From positions 1 to 64,000 of the forward strand of contig NZ_JACIDW010000007.1 in NCBI RefSeq assembly GCF_014196505.1: a DNA stretch of 64,000 bases. Reading direction: 5' to 3'. Every line of letters begins with the position of its first letter. Position 1 is the first letter of the stretch. The notes under the pieces were generated by a model. It did no database searches, was not told the DNA's origin, and saw nothing but the letters and a program-made list of their open reading frames with translations. Both the position numbers and the translations under genes were made by a program. Positions 34,227-43,407 of the stretch are shown here, piece by piece. The DNA comes from Rhizobium metallidurans (GTDB taxonomy: Bacteria > Pseudomonadota > Alphaproteobacteria > Rhizobiales > Rhizobiaceae).

Positions 34227-34607
34227 ATGCCGCACTCCAACATCACCCCGAAAACTCGGGAACGAGCAAGACGCCTCCGCCGCGAACTGACCAAGGCGGA
34301 AGCCGCCATGTGGGACATGCTTCGCGACCTCCGTCCCCACGGCGCCCGTTTCCGCCGCGAAACGCCTGTCGGCCCCTATGTCGCTGATTTCGCGTGGCTC
34401 TCCGCTCGACTGATCATCGAAGTCGATGGCGACAGCCACGAAACGAGCCATGGCCGCAGGCACGATAGCGCACGCGACGCATTTCTGCGCAATGAAGGCT
34501 TCACCGTGCTCCGCTTCGACAACGACCAGGTGCTGGATGGACCGGATCACGTTTTCATCGAGATCCAAAACCATGCCGCCAAGTTCCTGAGGGAGCAAGC
34601 CGCATGA
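34227..34607 (+). CDS. DUF559 endonuclease-like protein
   Basis: 126 residues, full length for the family. RARRLRRELTKAEAAMWDML leads into the fold; FRRETPVGPYVADFAWLSAR and LIIEVDGDSHE carry the acidic residues and Q/E-x-D-type pattern of a Vsr/PD-(D/E)xK-like nuclease; FTVLRFDNDQVL closes it. The biochemical role of DUF559 proteins is not established. It starts three bases after a paired palindrome and its stop overlaps the next permease gene by four bases, so it is spliced neatly into an ABC operon. Confidence 0.82.
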   Translation: MPHSNITPKTRERARRLRRELTKAEAAMWDMLRDLRPHGARFRRETPVGPYVADFAWLSARLIIEVDGDSHETSHGRRHDSARDAFLRNEGFTVLRFDNDQVLDGPDHVFIEIQNHAAKFLREQAA

Positions 34608-35488
34608 CCCCGGACACCCTCAAGGGCAAGATCATCCCCGTCACCACCATCCTGGCTGCCCTCGTCGCCATCTGGTACGTCGCGGCGATCATGATGAACG
34701 CCCCCTTCCAGCGCGACATGGACACCCGCGCCGGCCAGTCTCCAACGACGATGGAGTTCATCGAGAAAACCCTGTCGCAGCCCAAGCCCCTCCTCCCCGC
34801 GCCGCACCAGGTTGCCCGCAACGTCTTCGACAACACTTTCCTGCGCAAGCTCTCCAGCAACCGCAGCCTCGTCTATCACTCGGGCGTCACCCTCTCCTCC
34901 ACCGTGCTCGGCTTCACGCTCGGCACGCTGCTCGGCATCCTGATCGCCGTCGGCATCGTCCACATCAAGGCGCTCGACCGCAGCCTGATGCCGTGGATCA
35001 TCACCTCGCAGACCATCCCGATCCTGGCGATCGCGCCGATGGTGATCGTCGTGTTGGGCGCCATCAACATCACCGGCCTGATCCCCAAGGCGCTGATCTC
35101 GACCTATCTCTCCTTCTTCCCGGTCACCGTCGGCATGGTGAAGGGCCTGCGCTCGCCAGAGGTCATGCTGCTCGACCTGATGCGCACCTATAATGCGTCA
35201 CCCGCCCAGACCTTCTGGAAACTGCGCGTGCCAGCCTCCGTGCCCTATCTCTTCACCTCGATGAAGGTGGCGATCGCCGCCAGCCTCGTCGGCGCCATCG
35301 TCGGCGAGTTGCCGACGGGCGCGGTCGCCGGCATCGGTTCCAAACTGCTCGCCGGCTCCTATTACAGCCAGACCATCGACATCTGGGCGGCGCTGATCGC
35401 CGGCTCGCTGCTGGCCGCACTGCTCATCATGATCGTCAGCATCGCGGCCAAGATCGTCGACAAGGCCATGGGCGGGAGGTCGGCATGA
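34604..35488 (+). CDS. NitT/TauT-type ABC transporter permease 1
   Basis: 294 residues, six membrane helices. The SsuC/TauC-like domain has the coupling loop in LMRTYNASPAQTFWKLRVPA. The ATG overlaps the DUF559 stop (ATGA). It pairs with the second permease, which overlaps it by four bases. Substrate inferred from context as a pyrimidine-pathway compound. Confidence 0.88.
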   Translation: MTPDTLKGKIIPVTTILAALVAIWYVAAIMMNAPFQRDMDTRAGQSPTTMEFIEKTLSQPKPLLPAPHQVARNVFDNTFLRKLSSNRSLVYHSGVTLSSTVLGFTLGTLLGILIAVGIVHIKALDRSLMPWIITSQTIPILAIAPMVIVVLGAINITGLIPKALISTYLSFFPVTVGMVKGLRSPEVMLLDLMRTYNASPAQTFWKLRVPASVPYLFTSMKVAIAASLVGAIVGELPTGAVAGIGSKLLAGSYYSQTIDIWAALIAGSLLAALLIMIVSIAAKIVDKAMGGRSA

Positions 35489-36606
35489 AGAGCGCGTCCT
35501 GGCAGGCGATCGTCGCCCTCCTCCTCACCGTCGCGGCCGCGGCAACCCTGCCGCTGTTCTCGGCCGCGTCGGGTCGAGTGCCATCGTCAGGCATGACGGC
35601 GATCCTCTTCGTCCTGATCGCGGCCTCGGCACTCATCTCCCTGCTGCCGCAATCGAAGACCAGCCGCGCGACGGTGCTCTTCATCGGCGCCCATGGCGGC
35701 GCCTGGCTGCTGCTGTCGAGCCTTGCGGGCAATGAAGGCTTCGCCGCGAAACCCTTCTTCCTCCTGATGGCGGCCTGCTGGCTGCTTGCCTGGCGCACGG
35801 TCAGCGAGATCGTCGAGATCAAGACCAGCTCGCGCGCCGACGATACCGCGCTGCGGCTCCTGGTGCCCGCCATCTTCGGCGCCTGGATCCTGATCCTGTG
35901 GGAAACCGCCACGCGCGGCGCCGGCATTCCCTTCGTGCTCCTGCCGCCGCCGAGCGCCATTGCCGCCCGCATCGTCGGATCGCTGCCGATCCTTCGCGAC
36001 GACGTCAGGCAGACGATCTTCAAGGCCGTGCTCGCCGGATATGTCATCGGCTGCGGCGCCGGCTTCGCCGTCGCCATTCTCGCCGACCGCGTCGCCTTCC
36101 TGCGCCGTGGCCTGCTGCCGATCGGCAACATGGTCTCGGCGCTGCCGATGATCGGCGTCGCCCCGATCATGGTCATGTGGTTCGGTTTCGACTGGCAGTC
36201 CAAGGCCGCGGTCGTCGTCATCATGACCTTCTTCCCCATGCTGGTGAACACCGTCGCCGGCCTTGCCGCATCCGGTCCGATGGAGCGCGACCTGATGCAA
36301 ACCTATGCCTCCAGCTACTGGCAGACGCTGTTGAAGCTCCGTCTTCCGGCGGCAATGCCTTTCATTTTCAATGCATTGAAGATCAACTCGACGCTGGCGC
36401 TGATCGGTGCCATCGTCGCGGAGTTCTTCGGTACGCCGATCGTCGGCATGGGCTTTCGCATCTCCACCGAGATCGGGCGCATGAATGTCGACATGGTCTG
36501 GGCCGAAATCGCCGTCGCGGCGCTGGCAGGCTCGATCTTCTATGGCGTCGTCGCCCTCGCTGAGCGGGCGGTGACGTTCTGGCATCCGTCTATCCGTGGT
36601 GGCTAG
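35485..36606 (+). CDS. NitT/TauT-type ABC transporter permease 2
   Basis: 373 residues, longer than permease 1 because of an extra N-terminal set of about four helices (residues 1-110). The conserved part holds LMQTYASSYWQTLLKLRLPA as coupling loop. It overlaps permease 1 by four bases and is followed by the binding-protein gene after about 55 bases. Two different permeases mean a heterodimeric channel. Confidence 0.88.
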   Translation: MKSASWQAIVALLLTVAAAATLPLFSAASGRVPSSGMTAILFVLIAASALISLLPQSKTSRATVLFIGAHGGAWLLLSSLAGNEGFAAKPFFLLMAACWLLAWRTVSEIVEIKTSSRADDTALRLLVPAIFGAWILILWETATRGAGIPFVLLPPPSAIAARIVGSLPILRDDVRQTIFKAVLAGYVIGCGAGFAVAILADRVAFLRRGLLPIGNMVSALPMIGVAPIMVMWFGFDWQSKAAVVVIMTFFPMLVNTVAGLAASGPMERDLMQTYASSYWQTLLKLRLPAAMPFIFNALKINSTLALIGAIVAEFFGTPIVGMGFRISTEIGRMNVDMVWAEIAVAALAGSIFYGVVALAERAVTFWHPSIRGG

Positions 36607-36660
36607 GCGTCGCGCGTGTCCGCGAATGGGCTCGGGCATAACAATAGAGGGAACAAGAAA

Positions 36661-37632
36661 ATGAAAAAACTGGTTCTTGCAATGATGGCGAGCGCGATGG
36701 CGATGGCGGCAGGCCACGCGATGGCCGCCGAAAAGGTGACGCTGCAGCTGAAATGGGTGACCCAGTCGCAGTTCGCCGGCTACTACGTCGCCAAGGAAAA
36801 GGGCTACTACGAGGAAGAAGGCCTCGACGTCGACATCAAACCGGGCGGTCCCGATATCGCGCCCGAACAGGTGATCGCCGGCGGCGGCGCCGACGTGATC
36901 GTCGACTGGATGGGCGGCGCTCTGGTTGCCCGCGAAAAGGGCGTTCCGCTCGTCAACATCGCCCAGCCTTTCCAGAAGTCGGGCATGGAGCTGATCTGCC
37001 GCAAGGACGGCCCGGTCAAGACCGAAGCCGATTTCAAGGGCCGCACGCTCGGCGTCTGGTTCTTCGGCAACGAGTATCCGTTCTTTGCCTGGATGAACAA
37101 GATCGGCCTGAAGACCGATGGCGGTCCGGATGGCGTCACGGTGCTGAAGCAGAGCTTCGACGTCCAGCCGCTCCTGCAGAAGCAGGCCGACTGCATCTCC
37201 GTCATGACCTATAATGAATACTGGCAGGCGATCGATGCCGGCTTCAAGCCCGAGGAACTCACGGTCTTCAACTACACCGCCATGGGCAACGATCTGCTCG
37301 AGGACGGCCTCTACGCCAACGAGGAGAAGCTGAAGGACCCGGCCTTCAAGGAAAAGATGGCCAAGTTCGTCAGGGCTTCGATGAAGGGTTGGAAGTATGC
37401 CGTCGAAAACCCCGACGATGCGGCGGGGATCGTCGTCGACGCCGGCGGCCAGGACGAAAACCACCAGAAGCGCATGATGAGCGAAGTGGCCAAGCTGATC
37501 GGCGACGGATCGGGCAAGCTCGACACCACGCTCTACGACCGCACCGCCAAGGCGCTGCTGGACCAGAAGATCATCAGCAAGCAGCCCTCGGGCGCCTGGA
37601 CACAGGACATCACCGACGCAGCCGCCAAGTAG
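36661..37632 (+). CDS. ABC transporter substrate-binding protein, THI5/NMT1-like
   Basis: 323 residues from the ATG at 36661 (AGAGGG nine bases upstream) with a signal peptide ending AMA|AE. The start of the mature protein, LQLKWVTQSQFAGYYVAKEK and IAPEQVIAGGGADVIVDW, is the THI5/NMT1 type that binds pyrimidine-like or related small molecules. It delivers its ligand to the two permeases upstream. Binding of a pyrimidine or hydantoin is the best guess from the family and the neighbouring catabolic genes. Confidence 0.87.
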   Translation: MKKLVLAMMASAMAMAAGHAMAAEKVTLQLKWVTQSQFAGYYVAKEKGYYEEEGLDVDIKPGGPDIAPEQVIAGGGADVIVDWMGGALVAREKGVPLVNIAQPFQKSGMELICRKDGPVKTEADFKGRTLGVWFFGNEYPFFAWMNKIGLKTDGGPDGVTVLKQSFDVQPLLQKQADCISVMTYNEYWQAIDAGFKPEELTVFNYTAMGNDLLEDGLYANEEKLKDPAFKEKMAKFVRASMKGWKYAVENPDDAAGIVVDAGGQDENHQKRMMSEVAKLIGDGSGKLDTTLYDRTAKALLDQKIISKQPSGAWTQDITDAAAK

Positions 37633-37665
37633 GACGCGGCGCGCAGGTCGTATCACGTGAACAGC

Positions 37666-37692
37666 GAACGCGCGGGCTGGCACCGCGCGTTC
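37666..37692 (+). terminator. rho-independent terminator after the transporter operon
   Basis: GAACGCGCGG and CCGCGCGTTC form a perfect 10-bp stem with a 7-nt loop, followed by TTT. It lies 34 bases after the binding-protein stop. Confidence 0.8.
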
Positions 37693-38047
37693 TTTGTCTG
37701 ATCATAAAAATTTCGCGGCGATGTCGCATATGACCCGCCCCGCACGTCATAGGAAAGACGGAATTACGGATCACCAAACCGAATGCCGGCATCACTGGAT
37801 GGTGATTGATCTCGGCCGTCGAGATTACTATTGTGCGCCGCGAGGAATTATTTTCCGCCGGGCTTGTGCGTGGGGCAAAACGATACCACCTACAAGTCGG
37901 ATTCGCCGGACGAGGGTTATCTTGCGGTAGTAAGAGATGGCGATGATGCGGGAATACTTCTGAGCTTACATATACGGGAAAAGGCCTTCGCGAGCTGCAG
38001 ACATGGCGCGAGTTTGGCCAACCTCTTCAAGGACTGGACCAAGACGC
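37693..38047. other. 355-nt gene-free stretch before the RND pump
   Basis: GC is lower than in the surroundings. Two short open frames cross it, but neither has a good start, codon use or any recognisable motif. It should contain the promoter of the RND genes. No clear operator was seen. Confidence 0.4.
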
Positions 38048-39241
38048 ATGGTACGCATGACGCCTAAAACTCTACGCGCATCCACCCTGATCGTGGCTGC
38101 CTTTGCCGCATCGGCCGCCTTCGCGCAGGAAAACCAGCCGCCGAAGGCTCAGCAGAACCTGCCCGTGATCGTCGTCACGACCGCCACAAAGCGCGCGCTG
38201 GTCGATCGCGTCATCGGCACCGGCACGATCCGCCCCGTCGAGGAAGTCTATATCCAGCCGCAGGTCGAGGGTCTCTCCATCCGGTCCCTCAATGTCGATA
38301 TCGGCGACAAGGTCGAGGCCAACAGCACGCTGGCGACGCTGAACGAGGATGCGCTGGCGCTGCAGAAGGCGCAGATGATGGCGACCAAGGCCAAGGGTGA
38401 AGCGAGCCTCGCGCAGCTTCGCGCCCAGCTCGTGGAAGCCAAGGCGACGGCCGAGCAGGCCCGCCTGCAGCAGGCACGGTCCGCCGAGATGGGCAAGAAG
38501 GGCACCGTATCCACCGCCCAGGTCGAGCAGGCCGATGCCGCCGCCGCCACCGCCAACGCCCGCGTCAGCTCCGCCCAGCAGGCGATCGAAGTCGCCGTCG
38601 CCGATCTCAAGGTCGTCGACAGCCAGATCGCCGACGCCGATCTGAAGCTGGCGCGCACGGACGTCAAGACGCCGGTGTCAGGCGTGATCTCGGCCAAGAA
38701 CGCCCGCATCGGCGCCATCGCCGCCGGAACCGGCGAACCGATGTTCACCGTCATCAAGGACAATGCGATCGAACTGGTCGCCGAATTGTCGGAAACCGAT
38801 ATCCAGAAGATCAAGGTCGGCCAGCGCGCCAACGTGACGTTGTCGGGCAGCCGCACGACGATCGAAGGCAAGGTCAGGATCGTCTCCCCGACGGTCGACC
38901 AGTCCACCCGCCTCGGCCTCGTGCATATCTTCATCACCGATGAGAGTGCTGCTCGCTCCGGAATGTATGCCAGCGCCGACATCATCGTCGCTGAAAAGAG
39001 CGACATCGCCCTGCCGCTGTCGGCGGTCACCACGGGCCGCGACGGCTCCACCGCCCGCAAGGTCGAGGACGGCGTGGTCAAGCAGGTGAAGGTGACGACC
39101 GGCATTCAGGACGGCGGCTTCGTCGAGATCTCGGAAGGCCTGAAGGAAGGCGACACCGTCGTCGCCAAGGCCGGCGCCTTCGTTCGCGACGGCGACAAGA
39201 TCACACCTGTCACCGAAGCCGTATCGGCGCAATCGAACTGA
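38048..39241 (+). CDS. RND efflux periplasmic adaptor (membrane fusion) protein
   Basis: About 397 residues with a signal peptide ending AFA|QE. Barrel-sandwich halves surround a long coiled-coil hairpin: IRPVEEVYIQPQVEGLSIRS before it and LKLARTDVKTPVSGVISAKN after it, followed by beta-barrel and membrane-proximal domains. It connects the inner membrane RND pump to an outer membrane channel. ATG codons at 38048 and 38057 are both possible. The pump gene follows after 13 bases. Confidence 0.9.
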   Translation: MVRMTPKTLRASTLIVAAFAASAAFAQENQPPKAQQNLPVIVVTTATKRALVDRVIGTGTIRPVEEVYIQPQVEGLSIRSLNVDIGDKVEANSTLATLNEDALALQKAQMMATKAKGEASLAQLRAQLVEAKATAEQARLQQARSAEMGKKGTVSTAQVEQADAAAATANARVSSAQQAIEVAVADLKVVDSQIADADLKLARTDVKTPVSGVISAKNARIGAIAAGTGEPMFTVIKDNAIELVAELSETDIQKIKVGQRANVTLSGSRTTIEGKVRIVSPTVDQSTRLGLVHIFITDESAARSGMYASADIIVAEKSDIALPLSAVTTGRDGSTARKVEDGVVKQVKVTTGIQDGGFVEISEGLKEGDTVVAKAGAFVRDGDKITPVTEAVSAQSN

Positions 39242-39254
39242 CCGAGGCCACTCC

Positions 39255-42200
39255 ATGAATTTCTCCGCATGGTCGATCCGAAATCCGATTGCGCCGCTGC
39301 TCGCCTTCGCGCTGCTGTTGTTCGTGGGCATCCAGGCCTTCTACAAGCTGCCGATCACCCGCTTCCCGAATATCGACGTTCCTGTTGTCTCGATCAGCGT
39401 CGCGCAGAGCGGCGCCTCGCCGGCCGAGCTCGAAATGCAGGTGACGAAGGAAGTCGAGGACGCGGTCGCCTCGATCAGCGGCATCGATGAAATCCAGTCG
39501 ACGGTCACCGACGGCCTGTCGCAGACGGTCGTCGTCTTCCGCATCGAGAAGCCGACCGCCGAAGCCGTTCAGGATACCAAGGATGCGATCGACAAGATCC
39601 GCAGCGATCTTCCCGCCGGCATCGAGGTGCCTGTGGTCAGCAAGGTCGATGTCGAGGGACAGGCGATCCAGACATTCGCCGTCTCCTCTCCCAACATGAC
39701 GCTCGAGGAGCTGTCCTGGTTCGTCGACGACACCATCAAGCGGGCGCTGCAGGGCCAGCCCGGCATCGGCCGTATCGACCGCTACGGCGGCGCCGACCGC
39801 GAAGTGCGCGTATCTCTCGATCCGGGCAAGCTCGATGCCTACGGCATCACCGCCGCCGACGTGAACCAGCAGCTGCGCGGCACCAATGTCAACCTCGGCT
39901 CCGGCCGCGGCCAGGTCGCCGGCAACGAGCAGACCATCCGTACGCTCGGCGACACGCGCGACGTCTCGCAGCTCAACACCACCACCATCAGCCTGCCCAA
40001 CGGCCGCTTCGTGAAGCTCTCCGAGCTCGGCACGATCGACGACACCTTCGAGGAACAGAAGTCCTTCTCGCGCTTCAACGGCACGCCGTCGGTGACCTTC
40101 TCGGTGTTCCGCGCCAAGGGCGCCAGCGAAGTCTCGGTCGCCGAAACCGTATCGGAAAGCCTGACGGAGATCCGCAAGGCCAATCCGAACGTCAAGATCG
40201 AGATGGTGGACGACAGCGTCTACTTCACCTACGGCAACTACGAGGCGGCGCTGAGCACGCTGGTGGAAGGCTCGATCCTCGCCGTCATCGTCGTCTTCCT
40301 GTTCCTGCGCAACTGGCGCGCGACGCTGATCGCCGCCGTCGCCCTGCCACTGTCGGCCATCCCGACCTTCTGGATCATGGATCTGATGGGGTTCTCGCTG
40401 AACCTCGTGAGCTTCCTGGCGCTGACGCTGGCCACGGGCATTCTCGTCGACGACGCCATCGTCGAGATCGAGAACATCGCCCGCCACATCAAGATGGGCA
40501 AGACGCCATACAGGGCCTCCCTGGAAGCCGCCGACGAAATCGGTCTCGCCGTTATCGCCACCAGCTTCACGATCATCGCCGTCTTCGTGCCGGTGTCGTT
40601 CATGCCCGGCATCGCCGGCCAGTATTTCATCCAGTTCGGCCTGACGGTCGCCTTCTCGGTGTTCTTCTCGCTCGTCGTGGCGCGTCTCATCACGCCGCTG
40701 ATGGCCGCCTATCTGATGCGCGCCGAAGACGGCATGGAAGATCATCAGGACAATGACGGCTGGATCATGCGCGGCTATACCCGCCTGGTCACCGGCACGA
40801 CGCGCAAGTGGTACTGGCGCTATACGACGCTGCTTGCCGCCATCGTCTTCCTGGTCGGCTCGGTGGTGCTGTTGAGCCGCGTGCCCGGCAGCTTCATGCC
40901 GCCGGACGATTCCTCGCGCGTCGTCCTGTCGGTGGAACTGCCGCCGAACGCGACGCTGGAGGATACGGCCGCCGCATCGACCAAGGTCTACGACGCCGTG
41001 CGTGGCATCGACGGCGTGGAAAGCGTCTTCGTTCTCGGCGGCGCCTCTCCCAAGGGCGATCTCGAACTGCGCCGCGCCACCGTGCGCATCATCCTCCGCA
41101 ATATCGATCACTCTCTGCTGAAGACCCTGGTCAACAAGGGTCTCGGCGGGCTGCCCGTCATCGGTGGCCTCATGCCGAAGATCGACGATCGTGGCCGCAC
41201 GCGTCCGCAATGGGATGTCGAGAAGGACATCTTCGCGGCCGTCCGCGACATCCCCGACGTGCGCATCTCCAAGGTAAACGACCGCGCCGAGCGCGACCTC
41301 ACCTTCAACTTCCTCTCCACCAACGAGGCAGATCTGAACGAGGCCGTCAGCCTGCTGGAATCGAAGCTGCGCGCTTCGCCGATCCTGGCCAACGTCTCCT
41401 CCGAGGGCGCCCTTCCCCGCCCGGAACTGCAGATCCGCCCGCGCATGGCCGAAGCCTCCCGCCTCGGCATCACCCCGCAGCAGATCTCCGAGACGGTCCG
41501 CGTCGCCACCATCGGCGATATCGACGCCAACCTCGCCAAGATCTCGCTCGACGACCGGCAGATCCCGATCCGCGTACAGGCCTCGCTCGATGTCCGCCGC
41601 GATCTGGCCGCCATCCGCGCCATCAAGATCAAGACGGCGAGCGGCGCCAGCGTTCCGCTCTACAGCGTCGCCGATGTCGACTATTCGGAAGGCCCGAGCT
41701 CGATCAAGCGCAACGACCGCAACCGCGTCGTCGCCATCGGCTCCGACGTGCCCTTCGGCACGGCGCTGGATACGTCCACCGCCGAGTTCAAGCGCATCGT
41801 CGCGCAAACCGAACTGCCGAAGAGCGTGAAGCTGGCCGAAAGCGGCGACGCCAAGGTTCAGGGCGAGATGGTCCAGAGTTTCGGCAACGCCATGCTGATG
41901 GGCCTGTTGCTGGTTCTGGTGGTACTCATCCTGCTCTTCAAGGATGTGATCCAGCCCTTCACTATCCTGTTCTCGCTGCCGCTCGCCATCGGCGGCGTGG
42001 CGGTGGCGCTGATCGTCACCCAGAACGCGCTCTCCATGCCGGTTCTGATCGGCATCCTGATGCTGATGGGTATCGTCACCAAGAACGCCATCCTGCTCGT
42101 CGATTTCGCGATCGAGATGAAGCGGCATGGCATGGAACGTGTCGAAGCCATGGTGGAGGCCGGCCGCAAGCGCGCCCGCCCGATCATCATGACCTCGATC

Positions 42201-42551
42201 GCCATGTCGGCGGGCATGCTTCCCTCGGCGCTCGGCGTCGGCGAAGGCGGCTCGTTCCGCGCGCCGATGGCGATCGCCGTGATCGGCGGCATCATCGTCT
42301 CGACGGTGCTCTCGCTCGTCGTCGTCCCCTCCTTCTTCCTGATCATGGACGACCTCTCCCGCCTGCTCGGCTGGCTGTTCGGCCGCCTTGTCGGCAAGAA
42401 GGACGAGGAGCAGCTGCCGCTCTCGCCCGAGGAACTCACGACCGCCGTCACCAACCTCGACGGCCGCGTCACCGCGATCGAGAAGCCCGACGACAGGAAG
42501 GGCAAATCCGGCGGCAACGTCGTCCGCCTGCCGCCCTTCGCGGCGGAGTAG
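39255..42551 (+). CDS. RND-family efflux permease
   Basis: 1098 residues, HAE1/AcrB-like: twelve membrane helices with two large periplasmic loops. Recognisable blocks: FPNIDVPVVSISVAQSGASP, helix 4 LALTLATGILVDDAIVEIEN with the proton-relay Asp residues, and the second-half FKDVIQPFTILFSLPLAI and MGIVTKNAILLVDFAIEM. It exports drugs, solvents or lipids using the proton gradient. A polar tail of about 60 residues (LSPEELTTAVTNLDGRVTAI) extends past the last helix and looks like a short coiled coil. A strong terminator follows. Confidence 0.93.
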   Translation: MNFSAWSIRNPIAPLLAFALLLFVGIQAFYKLPITRFPNIDVPVVSISVAQSGASPAELEMQVTKEVEDAVASISGIDEIQSTVTDGLSQTVVVFRIEKPTAEAVQDTKDAIDKIRSDLPAGIEVPVVSKVDVEGQAIQTFAVSSPNMTLEELSWFVDDTIKRALQGQPGIGRIDRYGGADREVRVSLDPGKLDAYGITAADVNQQLRGTNVNLGSGRGQVAGNEQTIRTLGDTRDVSQLNTTTISLPNGRFVKLSELGTIDDTFEEQKSFSRFNGTPSVTFSVFRAKGASEVSVAETVSESLTEIRKANPNVKIEMVDDSVYFTYGNYEAALSTLVEGSILAVIVVFLFLRNWRATLIAAVALPLSAIPTFWIMDLMGFSLNLVSFLALTLATGILVDDAIVEIENIARHIKMGKTPYRASLEAADEIGLAVIATSFTIIAVFVPVSFMPGIAGQYFIQFGLTVAFSVFFSLVVARLITPLMAAYLMRAEDGMEDHQDNDGWIMRGYTRLVTGTTRKWYWRYTTLLAAIVFLVGSVVLLSRVPGSFMPPDDSSRVVLSVELPPNATLEDTAAASTKVYDAVRGIDGVESVFVLGGASPKGDLELRRATVRIILRNIDHSLLKTLVNKGLGGLPVIGGLMPKIDDRGRTRPQWDVEKDIFAAVRDIPDVRISKVNDRAERDLTFNFLSTNEADLNEAVSLLESKLRASPILANVSSEGALPRPELQIRPRMAEASRLGITPQQISETVRVATIGDIDANLAKISLDDRQIPIRVQASLDVRRDLAAIRAIKIKTASGASVPLYSVADVDYSEGPSSIKRNDRNRVVAIGSDVPFGTALDTSTAEFKRIVAQTELPKSVKLAESGDAKVQGEMVQSFGNAMLMGLLLVLVVLILLFKDVIQPFTILFSLPLAIGGVAVALIVTQNALSMPVLIGILMLMGIVTKNAILLVDFAIEMKRHGMERVEAMVEAGRKRARPIIMTSIAMSAGMLPSALGVGEGGSFRAPMAIAVIGGIIVSTVLSLVVVPSFFLIMDDLSRLLGWLFGRLVGKKDEEQLPLSPEELTTAVTNLDGRVTAIEKPDDRKGKSGGNVVRLPPFAAE

Positions 42552-42561
42552 ATCGGATCAT

Positions 42562-42600
42562 ACGGAAAAGCCGGGGTTCGCCCCGGCTTTTCCGTTTCTT
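42562..42600 (+). terminator. rho-independent terminator after the RND operon
   Basis: A perfect 15-bp stem (42562-42576 with 42581-42595) with TTCG loop, followed by TTCTT. The stem core is AAAAGCCGGGG/CCCCGGCTTTT. Confidence 0.92.
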
Positions 42601-42608
42601 GCCCCCAC

Positions 42609-42622
42609 TTGATACAGATCAA
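42609..42622 (+). promoter_or_regulatory. FNR/FixK-type box
   Basis: TTGATACAGATCAA is a perfect TTGAT-N4-ATCAA anaerobox, 75 bases before the start of the Crp/Fnr regulator gene. Low-oxygen or NO-linked control, possibly by the encoded protein itself, is expected. Confidence 0.85.
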
Positions 42623-42696
42623 CTTTCCCCATGGTCATTCCGGCTATTTTACGCCTATGGCAGGCGCGGCCTGCGACCGACGAAGTGGAGAAAGAG

Positions 42697-43407
42697 ATGA
42701 CGACGGGCTTGAAGCCGAGCAATGTCCACAAGGCCATGCTTGGTGAGACCATTCTTTTTTCCGGCCTCAACCGGGATGAACGCAACGCGCTTCTCGCCTC
42801 CGCGACCATCGTGCGCTACCAGATGCACGACATGCTGTTTCATCAGGGTGAACGGGGCGAATATTTCTATTGCGTGCTGACGGGCTTCGCCCGGCTTTAT
42901 CGCCTCGGCGACGACAACCAGGAAGGCGATATCCGCATCTGCGAGCCCGGCGACAGCTTCGCCGAATGCCTCGTCACCGACGGCGGCGATTATCGCTACG
43001 CCGCTCAGGCCATGGAACACTCGATCTTCGCCCGCTTCAACCTCGAACAGGTCCGCGCGCTGCTCGACCATCGGCCGCATATCGGCATGGCGATCATGCG
43101 CAGCCTCTCGCGGCACCTGCTATCGACGATCGATTGCCTGGCGAGCGACCGCATGCAGACCGCGCCGCAGCGCGTCGCGACCTATCTTCTCACGCATTGC
43201 AAACAGGAAGGCGTGGCGGCGAAGATGCGGCTCCCCTTCCAGAAGAGCCTTTTGGCGCGCAAGCTCGGGCTGGCGCCCGAAGCACTCTCCCGTGCCTTCT
43301 CGTCGCTGCGCGCCGCCGGCGTTACCGTCAGCGGCCGCTCGATCGAGATCAGCAATCTCAACGTCCTGAAGACGATCCCGGCGATTACAAGCCGCCATGC
43401 ACCTTGA
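42697..43407 (+). CDS. Crp/Fnr-family transcription regulator
   Basis: 236 residues from the ATG at 42697 (GGAG six bases upstream). N-terminal cyclic-nucleotide-binding-like barrel (about 15-135), long dimer helix, and C-terminal [23 protein letters not shown]. The recognition helix has ExxSR (EALSR), the FNR-type code for TTGAT half-sites. It lacks the N-terminal cysteine cluster of true FNR, so it is more like DNR/NnrR or other cluster-free members. Its 3' end overlaps the convergent ureG gene by 23 bases. Autoregulation through the box at 42609 is likely. Confidence 0.87.
   Translation: MTTGLKPSNVHKAMLGETILFSGLNRDERNALLASATIVRYQMHDMLFHQGERGEYFYCVLTGFARLYRLGDDNQEGDIRICEPGDSFAECLVTDGGDYRYAAQAMEHSIFARFNLEQVRALLDHRPHIGMAIMRSLSRHLLSTIDCLASDRMQTAPQRVATYLLTHCKQEGVAAKMRLPFQKSLLARKLGLAPEALSRAFSSLRAAGVTVSGRSIEISNLNVLKTIPAITSRHAP

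Noticed and set aside
37694..38067. Two 78-codon frames before the RND operon
   Set aside because: They overlap each other in different frames, one begins with TTG, and neither shows a motif or a ribosome site.
39210..42128. 972-codon open frame antisense to the RND permease gene
   Set aside because: Shadow of a high-GC gene: it covers the RND gene in the opposite frame, is rich in His/Asp/Arg/Gly without domains, and the sense strand encodes an unmistakable pump.
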